From assembly GCA_024640845.1 (NCBI GenBank), contig JAHEEE010000005.1, positions 1 to 64,000 of the forward strand: 64,000 nucleotides of DNA, given 5' to 3'. This document shows positions 1 through 8,905 of this stretch, piece after piece. This DNA comes from Myxococcales bacterium. Its GTDB lineage: Bacteria; Myxococcota_A; Polyangia; Polyangiales; Houyiibacteriaceae. The number at the start of each line of letters is the position of its first letter. The first letter of the stretch is position 1. The notes beneath the pieces are model-generated. The model ran no database searches. It was given only the letters and a program-made list of their open reading frames with translations, and was not told the origin of the DNA. Position numbers and translations under genes: made by a program.

Positions 1-192
1 TTCCATCTGCTCCGGGCCTACGCGCTCCTCCACTTCGATGGCGGCGTCGACCTCGCCTCCTATCAGCGCGACTTGGAGCAAGACCTGCTCCGCTACTACC
101 TCTTCCTCTGCGAGGTGCGAAATCCCGAGTGGGAAGCCGAACGCATGCGCTTTGAGGTATTCCTTTCCCTGCTTCGGATGACGAAGACCTGA
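1..192 (+). CDS. C-terminal fragment of a protein truncated by the window edge; function not assigned
   Basis: Frame 1 is open from base 1 to TGA at 190-192 (FHLLRAYALLHFDGGVDLASYQRDLEQDLLRYYLFLCEVRNPEWEAERMRFEVFLSLLRMTKT). Confidence 0.5.
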   Translation, partial: FHLLRAYALLHFDGGVDLASYQRDLEQDLLRYYLFLCEVRNPEWEAERMRFEVFLSLLRMTKT

Positions 193-250
193 TCGATCTT
201 GATACCTGCTCGCAGGACTGAAGCCATTCTCTGGTGGGCAGCTCACGCCG

Positions 251-787
251 ATGAGTCCAATACTCTGCCCTGTGAAGAGATCTCTTTGGCTCTGGGTCGT
301 CATATTCGCCGCGGTGGTCGCGACTCCGCTCATCGCCGGTCCACCGAAGCCCGAATCCATCAAATGGATGATCGCTGCCCGCTTCCCGAGCGTCTCGTGG
401 ATCGATGCCAGCACCCTTGCCGCTTGGATGCAGGATGACGCCCGGAAGGATCTCCTGCTTCTCGACGTGCGCACCGAGGAAGAGTACGCGGTGAGCCATC
501 TACGAGGTGCAATGCGTGTGGACCCGGAGAGGCCGGAGGTCTCGGAATTGCCGATTCCTGAGGGTGCAACGGTCGTCGTCTATTGTTCGATCGGCTATCG
601 AAGCGCGGCCCTCGTCGGGGAGCTTCGCCGCAGAGGCATCGACCAAGTCTACAACCTGACGGGGGGCATCTTCGGATGGGCCAACGCCGGTCGCCCGCTG
701 TTCGTAGACGAAACCCGGGTCAAGACCGTCCACCCATACGACAACATGTGGGGCTGGCTCGTGCGCGATGAGCTTCGCGGCTACTAG
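251..787 (+). CDS. Rhodanese-like domain protein with N-terminal signal/TM segment
   Basis: Hydrophobic N-terminus, then LLLLDVRTEEEYAVSHLRGAMRV and active-site-like VVVYCSIGYRSAALVGELRRRGIDQVYNLTGGIFGW. Confidence 0.88.
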   Translation: MSPILCPVKRSLWLWVVIFAAVVATPLIAGPPKPESIKWMIAARFPSVSWIDASTLAAWMQDDARKDLLLLDVRTEEEYAVSHLRGAMRVDPERPEVSELPIPEGATVVVYCSIGYRSAALVGELRRRGIDQVYNLTGGIFGWANAGRPLFVDETRVKTVHPYDNMWGWLVRDELRGY

Positions 788-795
788 AGGTATTT

Positions 796-1914
796 TTGAG
801 TAGACGAACCATACCCGCCATTCTGCTCGCCATCTCGGTTCTTGGCATCGCCATCGCGGGACTCGCGGGCAAAGGTTTCGTCGCGACCAATGACGTTGCT
901 TGGGTGAGTGATCCTCCGGCACTGGAGTTCCGTGGCAACGGCCTGGCATACACGGGTGTGCTGTTGCTTTCCGACTCTGCCGCCAACAACGAGGGCGCCA
1001 CACTTTTTCTAGTTCTAGACCCCGATAGAGGATCATCCGAGCGCGGCTTTCAGATTATCGTCACCTTCAGCAGTGGCGAAAGCAAGTCGCAGCTCGCGGT
1101 CGCCCAATGGCAGCGTCAGCTCATCGTCATGAACGGCGATGACTATGAACACGACGAGCGGCGCCCGCGGCTGACAACTGAAGTCGATGACGACGCAGAT
1201 CGATTCGTGTTCTTGGCGATCAGGCTCGGCGCTCGGTCCAGCGAGCTGTTCGTAGACGGCGTGCGCGCCTCAGCACTGAGCTCCATGTTCAAATTGCCGC
1301 CGGAGGACGCCAAGCTTCGCCTCATCCTCGGAGATTCCTTCGAGCTTAGAAATGCATGGTCGGGTCGCATCGCTGGTTTGGCGCTTTTCGAAGGTCAATT
1401 GCCGGAGGCCGAGCTCGCCCGCGCCTGGCAACACTGGTCTGCAGATCAGCGTTTCTCGCTGGCAGCTCCCGCCGCGGCGAGCGTTTACTACGACTTCGCC
1501 CAACCTCCCGGCGCCGAAGTCATGGATCTCTCCGGTAGAGGCAACGATCTGTTGCTGCCTCGAATCCGCAAACCTCTGCAGCCCGACTTGGCCAGCTTGT
1601 CCCTGCAGCCCTCCTCAACGCAGGATATGTGGATCAACGCTCTAGGGTTCATGCCATTCGGCTTTCTGCTTGCCTGGGTGCTCGGATGCGACTCGCGCTT
1701 TAGCAGTGGTCGAGCGTTCCTGCTGGTGATTGTCCTCAGCAGTCTGCTCAGCGGCGCCATCGAGGTGTCACAAGCGTGGTTGCCCGCCCGCACGTCCAGT
1801 TTTCTCGATCTGATCTTGAATGTTTCCGGTGCAGCGTGCGGCGCAATCATTCACCGTCTGGGCGTCGCCACGACCAATCGATCCCGCATTCCGAAGGCCA
1901 GGGACTCCGACTGA
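796..1914 (+). CDS. LamG/concanavalin-like domain fused to a VanZ-like membrane domain
   Basis: LamG-like segment (LFVDGVRASALSS..., VYYDFAQPPGAEVMDLSGRGNDLLL) followed by VanZ-like NALGFMPFGFLLAWV...SSLLSGAIEVSQAWLPARTSSFLDLILNVSGAACGAII. TTG start. Confidence 0.75.
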   Translation: MSRRTIPAILLAISVLGIAIAGLAGKGFVATNDVAWVSDPPALEFRGNGLAYTGVLLLSDSAANNEGATLFLVLDPDRGSSERGFQIIVTFSSGESKSQLAVAQWQRQLIVMNGDDYEHDERRPRLTTEVDDDADRFVFLAIRLGARSSELFVDGVRASALSSMFKLPPEDAKLRLILGDSFELRNAWSGRIAGLALFEGQLPEAELARAWQHWSADQRFSLAAPAAASVYYDFAQPPGAEVMDLSGRGNDLLLPRIRKPLQPDLASLSLQPSSTQDMWINALGFMPFGFLLAWVLGCDSRFSSGRAFLLVIVLSSLLSGAIEVSQAWLPARTSSFLDLILNVSGAACGAIIHRLGVATTNRSRIPKARDSD

Positions 1915-2139
1915 AGCGACCTGTCCGAAATGCCTGCCCTGTAGGGATCCGGATTCGCATAGCTGTGGTTTGACCGAAAAGCGAGGACATCATCCACTTT
2001 TTTTACGTCAATGCAGTCTTCTAGGCCCACGATCATCGAACTGAAATCTTGGTCACACGCGGCCGGATCTTCTGTTATCGTCGCGGGCCCGTCGTGCTTC
2101 CCTTTTTCGGAGCCTGACGAGGCTTTCGCGGAGGGTCGG

Positions 2140-4638
2140 ATGGCGCGTTTCATTTCTTTGATTGCTTTGTGTGGATTGTTGGCGGCCGCTGGATGCAGCT
2201 CGTCTGATGGGGGCGGAGTCGCCGGGAACGGTGGCAACGGCGGCGGCGGCGAAGGCGGCACGGGCGGCAGCGTTGCTCTTTGCGGCGACCTCAGTACCGA
2301 GGATCTCCCCGGTGATCCAGGGGACGGAAACTATGACGCCAACATCGTGTGGACGCAGTACGGCATTCCCCATGTGACCGCCGACGACTGGGGAAGCCTC
2401 GGCTACGGAGCCGGCTACGCCTATGCGAAAGAGAACTTCTGCGTCCTGATGCAGGAAGTGATCCGCGCCAACGGCGAGAGCATGCGTTGGTTCGGCAACG
2501 ACGGAGGAAACCTCGCGGACGACCTCGTGTACCGCTTCTACAGCAACGACGAGTACATCGAGAACGAGTTCATCGCGGCCGCCGACGAGACGCTGCAAGC
2601 GATGACCGTCGGATACGCCGAGGGCTTCAATCGATATCTTGCGGAGACTGGCGTCGAAAATCTTCCAGAAGGCCCCGAGGGCTGCCGCGGTGCGGATTGG
2701 GTTCGACCGATCACCGAGATCGACCTCGCCAAGGTGTATCGAAAGCTCATCCTCCGAGCAGGCGTGGGCACCTTGGCTCCGCTCATTCTCGCCGCGGACG
2801 CGCCGACGATGACGATGGCGGCCAAGAGCCGGGTCGTGCCGGAAAGCGTGCTGATCGAGGAGTCGGCCTGGGGCATGCCCGAGGCGACGGCGATGGGCAG
2901 CAATGCGTACGGCATTGGAGCGGAAGGCTCGCAGACCGAGTACGGCATTCTGCTCGGCAACCCCCACTTCCCCTGGCGCGGGCCCGAGCGTTGGTTCCAG
3001 CAGCATCTCACCATTCCTGGTGTGTACGACGTGATGGGCGCCTCCCTTCAAGGCGTTCCGGTGGTCAATATCGGCTTCAACGGGAACCTTGCCTGGTCCC
3101 ACACGGTGTCGACCGCTCGGCGATTCACCGGCTATGAGCTGCACCTGCTCGAGGATGACCCGATGAAGTACATGTACGATGACGAGGTCCTCGACATCGA
3201 AACCTTCGAGGTCCCCATTCAGGTGAAGCTCGAGGACGGGACGATCGAAGACACGATCCAAGCGATTTACACCACGCAGTACGGTCCGATCGTCGATCTC
3301 GCTCCGGTCAACGGCGCTTTCGGTGGCTGGCCGACCGGGAACACCACGGTCGTCGCCGTTCGCGATGCGAACATCGACAACACTCGCGCGCTCAATCAAT
3401 TCCAGGCCATGGGCAAGGCGAACTGCATCGCCGAGCTCGAGCAGGCGCTCGCGATGATCGGGCTTCCATGGGTGAACACCATCGCCGCAGATCGCCAAGG
3501 TGCGGCCCTCTACGCCGATATCACGACCGTGCCGCATGTGAGCGCGGAGAAGCTCGACAGCTGCGCGGACTCCATCATTTCGGTTGGACTCACCGCGAAC
3601 CGTTTCTTCACGCTCAACGGTTCACGAAGCGAATGCCAATGGGGCAACGACCCGGGTGCGCCCCCGGGGCTCTTCGGCGTCGAGAACTTGCCTAAGCTCG
3701 AGACGAGTCCCGATGTGCCCTACGTGGCGAATTCGAACGACAGTTACTGGTTGAGCAACCCGAACCAGCTGCTCGAGGGCTTTTCCCCCCTGATCGGCAA
3801 CGAAGGCGTTCAGCAGTCGCTCCGAACCCGGCAAGCCTTCGTGCAAGCCGAGGAGCGACTCGCCGGCACGGACGGACTCAGCGCCGAGCCGGGTTTCACG
3901 GTCGAGCTCCTTCAGGACGTCATGTACGGCAATCGCAACATCGCGCAGGAGCTGACGCTCACTGACGTGCTGTCGATTTGCGATAGCGTCGGAGACTGGA
4001 GCGCCTACAGCGCCAATCCCGTCGAGGCAGCGAGCGCATGCGGAATTCTCGCGGCTTGGGACGGCCTCTTCAACAACGGCAGCGTCGGCGCGATGATTTG
4101 GAACGAGCTCTGGCGTCGAATCGACAACAACGCCGACCTCTGGGCCGTGCCCTTTGACGCAAACGACGCGGTCAACACACCCAATACACTCAACGACGAA
4201 GACCCCGACGTCGTCGAAGCGGTGAAGGAGGCCATCGGCGCGGGCGTGGACTTCATGGTGAATGGCGGTATTCCGCTCGACCGACCTTGGGGAGAGGTTC
4301 AGTTCCGTCCGGTAGGCGAAGGTCAGAACATCCCGATTCACGGGGGTTCCGGACGATTCATGTTCAGCGTGATCAGCTCGAGATTCGTCGACCAGGTGGG
4401 CTACGCCGACATTCCAACAGGCAACAGCTACATCCAAACGGTGACCTGGGATGAAAGCGAATGCCCCGACGCGTATGCGGTGCTCACTTACTCCCAGTCC
4501 ACCAACCCCGCATCGGACCACTACGCGGACTTGACCCAGGTCTACTCCGACAAGGGCTGGAACGACATGCCGTACTGTGCCGCCGATATCGAGGCCGCCA
4601 AGATCGACGAAATCGACATCAGCAACTCGGAAAACTAG
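2140..4638 (+). CDS. Penicillin acylase family (Ntn hydrolase) lipoprotein, acyl-homoserine-lactone acylase-like
   Basis: Lipobox start MARFISLIALCGLLAAAGCSSSDGGG (ATG 2140, in frame within ORF 2011-4638). Family motifs: QYGIPHVTADDWGSLGYGAGYAYAKENF, GSNAYGIG, LGNPHFPWRGPERWFQQHLTIPG, GFNGNLAWSHTVS. Confidence 0.88.
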   Translation: MARFISLIALCGLLAAAGCSSSDGGGVAGNGGNGGGGEGGTGGSVALCGDLSTEDLPGDPGDGNYDANIVWTQYGIPHVTADDWGSLGYGAGYAYAKENFCVLMQEVIRANGESMRWFGNDGGNLADDLVYRFYSNDEYIENEFIAAADETLQAMTVGYAEGFNRYLAETGVENLPEGPEGCRGADWVRPITEIDLAKVYRKLILRAGVGTLAPLILAADAPTMTMAAKSRVVPESVLIEESAWGMPEATAMGSNAYGIGAEGSQTEYGILLGNPHFPWRGPERWFQQHLTIPGVYDVMGASLQGVPVVNIGFNGNLAWSHTVSTARRFTGYELHLLEDDPMKYMYDDEVLDIETFEVPIQVKLEDGTIEDTIQAIYTTQYGPIVDLAPVNGAFGGWPTGNTTVVAVRDANIDNTRALNQFQAMGKANCIAELEQALAMIGLPWVNTIAADRQGAALYADITTVPHVSAEKLDSCADSIISVGLTANRFFTLNGSRSECQWGNDPGAPPGLFGVENLPKLETSPDVPYVANSNDSYWLSNPNQLLEGFSPLIGNEGVQQSLRTRQAFVQAEERLAGTDGLSAEPGFTVELLQDVMYGNRNIAQELTLTDVLSICDSVGDWSAYSANPVEAASACGILAAWDGLFNNGSVGAMIWNELWRRIDNNADLWAVPFDANDAVNTPNTLNDEDPDVVEAVKEAIGAGVDFMVNGGIPLDRPWGEVQFRPVGEGQNIPIHGGSGRFMFSVISSRFVDQVGYADIPTGNSYIQTVTWDESECPDAYAVLTYSQSTNPASDHYADLTQVYSDKGWNDMPYCAADIEAAKIDEIDISNSEN

Positions 4639-4720
4639 TTGATTTGCTCCGGAACTTCCGAGTCTCGCAGCGTCCGGTCGAAGCGCTATCATCGCTGTTG
4701 ATGGCACTCATGAGGACAAG

Positions 4721-6169
4721 ATGACCGAGCTCGGAAGACCATCCACGAGCGCTCAGTACAAGCTCACGGCACGGATCGAGTGCCCCCATGCGTCCGGCTG
4801 GATCGCTCGCATCGGGGGTGTGATCGGTGAGGCCGGCGGGGTCATTCACGCGATTGATCTCGTTCAGGTGATCCGAGGCAATAGCGTCAGGGACTACTCG
4901 ATCGACGCATCGTCCGTCGAACATGCCCAGCAGATCGTCGATGCCGTGGGTCAGATCGACGGGGTCACGCTCCACTCCGTTTCCGACGACACGATGTTGA
5001 TGCACCTTGGCGGGAAGCTCGAAATCTCCCCGAAGATGCCGCTGAAGACACGAGCGGATCTATCGATGGCCTACACCCCCGGCGTTGCTCGCGTGTGCAA
5101 GGCGATCTGCGAGGACTACAAGAAATCGTTCAATCTGACGATTCGCAAGAACTGCATCGCCGTGGTCTCCGACGGTAGCGCTGTTTTGGGCCTGGGTAAC
5201 CTCGGAGCCGCAGCGGCGATGCCGGTCATGGAGGGCAAAGCAATTCTCTTCAAGGAGTTCGGCAATGTCGACGCCTTCCCGCTTTGCGTGTCGACGCAAG
5301 ACACTGACGAAATCGTTCGTTTCTGCGAACAGATCGCGCCGACCTTCGGAGGCATCAACCTAGAAGACATCTCCGCGCCTCGTTGCTTCGAGATCGAGTC
5401 ACGTCTAAGGGAATCGCTCGACATTCCCGTATTTCACGACGATCAACACGGAACGGCCGTCGTGGTCCTCGCGGCGCTCATCAATGCGCTCAAGGTGGTC
5501 GACAAACGCCCCGAAAACCTCAAGGTCGTCGTATCCGGGGCGGGCGCCGCCGGAGTCGCCTGCACGAAGCTCCTTGCCGATTATGGGGTTCGGAATCTCG
5601 TCGTGGCCGATTCGCAGGGTGCCATCCATGGCAAGCGCGACCTCGGAGACAATGACGCGAAACGTTGGCTCGCCGAGCACACGAACCCGAACGGGGAGGC
5701 CGGCCCCCTTTGCGAGGTGATCGCGGGAGCGGACCTGTTCATCGGGGTGTCGGCGCCCAACGTCCTCTCGCGTGATGACGTGCAGCGCATGGCGCCATCG
5801 CCCATCGTTTTCGCGTTGAGCAATCCGGATCCCGAGGTACAGCCCGAGCTCGTTCAGGACATCGTCGCGGTGATGGCAACCGGGCGAAGTGACTTTCCGA
5901 ACCAGGTCAACAACGTGTTGGCTTTCCCTGGCATCTTTCGAGGCGCACTCGACTCACGCGCCAAGGACATCAACGAAGCGATGAAGCGTGCGGCCGCCGA
6001 GGCAATAGCAGCGGTGGTGACGGAGCAAGAGCTGTCGGCGGACTACATCATTCCGAGCGTCTTCAATCGAAAGGTTAGTCGGCAGGTTGCGACGGCCGTT
6101 GCTCGAGCAGCGCACCGGACCCACGTGGGTCGCCGTATGCCCAAGGGCACTGACGTGCTTCGTCCTTAG
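4721..6169 (+). CDS. NAD-dependent malic enzyme with N-terminal ACT-like domain
   Basis: MAYTPGVARVCKAI, VVSDGSAVLGLGNLGAAAAMPVMEGKAILFKEFGNVDAFPLC, NLEDISAPRCFEIE, FHDDQHGTAVVVLAAL; N-terminal ~80 aa resembles an ACT domain. Confidence 0.92.
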   Translation: MTELGRPSTSAQYKLTARIECPHASGWIARIGGVIGEAGGVIHAIDLVQVIRGNSVRDYSIDASSVEHAQQIVDAVGQIDGVTLHSVSDDTMLMHLGGKLEISPKMPLKTRADLSMAYTPGVARVCKAICEDYKKSFNLTIRKNCIAVVSDGSAVLGLGNLGAAAAMPVMEGKAILFKEFGNVDAFPLCVSTQDTDEIVRFCEQIAPTFGGINLEDISAPRCFEIESRLRESLDIPVFHDDQHGTAVVVLAALINALKVVDKRPENLKVVVSGAGAAGVACTKLLADYGVRNLVVADSQGAIHGKRDLGDNDAKRWLAEHTNPNGEAGPLCEVIAGADLFIGVSAPNVLSRDDVQRMAPSPIVFALSNPDPEVQPELVQDIVAVMATGRSDFPNQVNNVLAFPGIFRGALDSRAKDINEAMKRAAAEAIAAVVTEQELSADYIIPSVFNRKVSRQVATAVARAAHRTHVGRRMPKGTDVLRP

Positions 6170-6292
6170 CCATGGACCCTCGCGCAGCACTCGGTAATGT
6201 CCGAAGTCGTTCGGGTCGCGCAGCTAGTAAACCTCTTCAGTGCTCGAACACCCGTTCGACGGCGCGCTACTGCATCTCGTTCATACCGGGGA

Positions 6293-6652
6293 TCATTCTC
6301 GGTGCACCGTGTTGTAGGAAAACGCCGGAACGCACACCGCTACGTATTCGGCCCCCTCGGGCCCCGGAGAGCTGTAGCGCACCCATTCCCCCTTAGGGGC
6401 CACGACGGCCTGGCCCGCCCGCACCTCGAGCAAACCCGCCTCGCTTTCGACCCGAAGCATCCCGCGAAGCACGACGGTGTACTCATCGAACTCGGGAGTC
6501 TGCTTTGGTTCCTCCCATCCCGACGGGCTGACCATTTTCGCAATGCTCACGTCGGAGGTGTCGGAGTTGGCCCGGCCCACGAACTCTTCGATGGTCTTTG
6601 GTTTGTTTCCCGCGGGTCTCATCTGGGCGGGAGCTTCGATCAGAATAGCCAC
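6293..6652 (-). CDS. Small cupin-domain protein
   Basis: WEEPKQTPEFDEYTVVLRGMLRVESEAGLLEVRAGQAVVAPKGEWVRYSSPGPEGAEYVAVCVPAF is a cupin-like pattern. Confidence 0.75.
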   Translation of the reverse strand: MAILIEAPAQMRPAGNKPKTIEEFVGRANSDTSDVSIAKMVSPSGWEEPKQTPEFDEYTVVLRGMLRVESEAGLLEVRAGQAVVAPKGEWVRYSSPGPEGAEYVAVCVPAFSYNTVHRE

Positions 6653-6748
6653 AACATCCTCCGTCGCCGAGGCGCCTCAGTGTCGAATTGACCGCATCCT
6701 TAGAGAAACGGCGCAACTCTTGCATCGGTATCGCTGGTGCCCCCGAAG

Positions 6749-7750
6749 ATGGCCACTTTGCCGCGCCTCGAGAACGTTCTGAAATCGAACGACGTGGAGG
6801 ATCTGGTCAACCGATACGTGCACCGCACGCTCGCGTATTTGTTCGTTAAATCGGTCTTCAGGACCCCGATAACCCCGAACATGATCACGCTTTCCACGAT
6901 TTTTCTCGGTTTCGCTGCCGGCTGCGCTTTCATTTGGGGCACGCCTACCGCGATGTTGTTCGGGGGCGCCGGCCTCTGGGCTGCCGCCATCCTCGACGGG
7001 GCCGACGGAATTCTCGCCCGCGCCAAGAACCTGCAGTCGGAGTTTGGGCGCGCGCTCGACGGTTCTGCTGACGGTCTGGTCGCGGTTTTAACCGTGTTCC
7101 CGGCCTTTTACCACATCTGGGTAACTCGCAGCAATCCTTACGATCTTTTGCTCATGGTCCCCGCGTTGGGTCTCACGATCGTGCACTTGGCGATCTATGA
7201 TTTCTACAAGGAGTCCTATCTCAGGGCCACCCGCCCAGGACAGGGCGGCGAGGGGCGAGATGCGGACCAGATCGCCGAGACCGTTCGGGCGGCACGGAGC
7301 CAGGGGCCCATTACGCAGATGGCGATCAACCACGGGCTGGTCCCGCACCTCAATCGCCAAAAGGCGCTCATCAACTGGCTCAATCCCGACGGATGGCGTC
7401 TGAGCCAGTTGCGGGACGGCGACCGCCAAGCATCCGAAATCTATAGGAAACACAACCTGGGGCCCATGCGGCTCTGGGCGCTCGTGTCTTCGGCGCCGCA
7501 CAGCTATTTGATGGCGATATGCGCCATGTTCGATCGCTTGGAACTGTACCTCTATTTCCGGGTTTTCTTGATGAACGTCGTTTTCTTGGTTGCTCTGATC
7601 TGGCAGCGCTATGCCACATGCAGGACGATCGAGGACCTCGGTGAGGGAGACACCAGGGAACTGAGCGGCGCTAGGCAGTCGATCCCAAACTTACAGTGTT
7701 GCCACGCGAACGTGAACCTCCCTCACAGGCGTGAAGGATTCGCCACATAG
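6749..7750 (+). CDS. CDP-alcohol phosphatidyltransferase family protein
   Basis: Contains DGADGILARAKNLQSEFGRALDGSADG, matching the D-x2-D-G-x2-A-R-x8-G-x3-D-x3-D signature; TITPNMITLS-like N-terminal region. Confidence 0.88.
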   Translation: MATLPRLENVLKSNDVEDLVNRYVHRTLAYLFVKSVFRTPITPNMITLSTIFLGFAAGCAFIWGTPTAMLFGGAGLWAAAILDGADGILARAKNLQSEFGRALDGSADGLVAVLTVFPAFYHIWVTRSNPYDLLLMVPALGLTIVHLAIYDFYKESYLRATRPGQGGEGRDADQIAETVRAARSQGPITQMAINHGLVPHLNRQKALINWLNPDGWRLSQLRDGDRQASEIYRKHNLGPMRLWALVSSAPHSYLMAICAMFDRLELYLYFRVFLMNVVFLVALIWQRYATCRTIEDLGEGDTRELSGARQSIPNLQCCHANVNLPHRREGFAT

Positions 7751-7780
7751 AGTCGTCCGCCTAAAGGGTTATTTTCAAGA

Positions 7781-8623
7781 ATGAAAACACGAAACAGTCC
7801 ACAGCGCGCAATCATCCTCGCCGCCGGCCTCGGCAGTCGGCTCTCCGACGGTCGACCCGTCCCGAAGCCGCTCCGTGAGGTTGCCGGAGTTCCCCTCATC
7901 GTTCGCATCATCCGGGGTCTGGAGCAGGGCGGAGTCCGCGAAATCGGGATCGTGATCGGCTATCTCGGCGACGACTTGAGGAACGGTCTGCTGGAGTACG
8001 AGCACCGTGCGAAGCTTTCGTTCTTCATCAACGACGAATACGAAAAGCCCAACGGGACATCGCTCTTGAAGGCGCGCGACTTCGTCAACGGGCCCACGTT
8101 TCTCTTGATGAGCGATCATTTGTGGTCCCCGGAGCTACTCTCGTCCATGGGCGCGTATGCGGTCGGGGAACAGGAGGCAGCCCTCGGCGTCGACTATCGG
8201 ATTGACGCCTGTTTCGATCTCGACGACGCGACGAAGGTTCAGGTCGAGGATGGCCGCATTCTAAGAATTGGTAAGCAGCTCGAAGACTACAACGCATTGG
8301 ACACCGGGCTCTTCCTGATCACGCCGGCGCTCATCGAGGCACTGGACGCAGTGAACGGCCCTGAGGGCTGCTCGCTCTCAGAAGGGGTGGCGGCGCTTGC
8401 TTCGAAAGGCCGAATGAGGGGTGTCGACGTCGGCGACGCTACATGGATCGATGTGGACACGCCCGAGGCGCACGCCGAAGCGGAGCGACTGATCTCCGTG
8501 CTCGGTGAGGAACTGGAAACGCGGCGGCATGCTTCAGCCGAGCACAGTACGGTTACTCGGCGGGTGTGGCCGCAGGCACGCGCGGGCCGATCTGCAACCA
8601 TCAAGAAGGCGCAAGAACGATGA
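7781..8623 (+). CDS. Sugar-nucleotidyltransferase-like protein, probable inositol-1-phosphate cytidylyltransferase
   Basis: AIILAAGLGSRLSDGRPVPKPL nucleotide-binding start; MSDHLW, DDATKVQVEDGRILRIGKQLEDYNALDTGLFLITPALIEAL, SLSEGVAALASKGRMRGVDVGDATWIDVDTPEA. Confidence 0.78.
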   Translation: MKTRNSPQRAIILAAGLGSRLSDGRPVPKPLREVAGVPLIVRIIRGLEQGGVREIGIVIGYLGDDLRNGLLEYEHRAKLSFFINDEYEKPNGTSLLKARDFVNGPTFLLMSDHLWSPELLSSMGAYAVGEQEAALGVDYRIDACFDLDDATKVQVEDGRILRIGKQLEDYNALDTGLFLITPALIEALDAVNGPEGCSLSEGVAALASKGRMRGVDVGDATWIDVDTPEAHAEAERLISVLGEELETRRHASAEHSTVTRRVWPQARAGRSATIKKAQER

Positions 8624-8905
8624 GCTCGCGAATGAGGCGGTCGCATGGGGCAACGACCAGCTCGCGTCCGACTCGCTGACACAGGGGCCCTCTCATCTTG
8701 GTGATGAGGGTGCGCGACCGAAACGAGCGTGTCGCTTCGCGTTCTTCGCGCAACTGGCGAAACTGCGCTCTCGCCGTGGTCAACCACGCTCGTCACGATG
8801 CCCGCGCTCATGCTTTGCTTCAGTCCAAAGGACTGAGGCCGCGAAAACGACGAAACTCTCGTCTGCACTCATGGTATACACGGAACCCACAGGAAAAGGT
8901 TTGGA

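Noticed and set aside
2053-3537. 494-aa ORF on the minus strand
   Set aside because: Lies antisense inside the well-supported penicillin-acylase CDS; Arg/Val/Asp/His-rich composition typical of GC-rich shadow frames.
3622-4707. 361-aa ORF on the minus strand
   Set aside because: Antisense to the acylase CDS, no motif, shadow-frame composition.
8818-8838. Hairpin CTTCAGTCC-AAA-GGACTGAGG upstream of the inositol-phosphate synthase gene
   Set aside because: Real 9-bp pairing (one G-T) but no U-tract and no second line of support; could be a leader structure, not enough to call.
8287-8868. 193-aa minus-strand ORF over the nucleotidyltransferase 3' end and intergenic gap
   Set aside because: Ser/Arg-rich shadow-type sequence, mostly antisense to a supported CDS.
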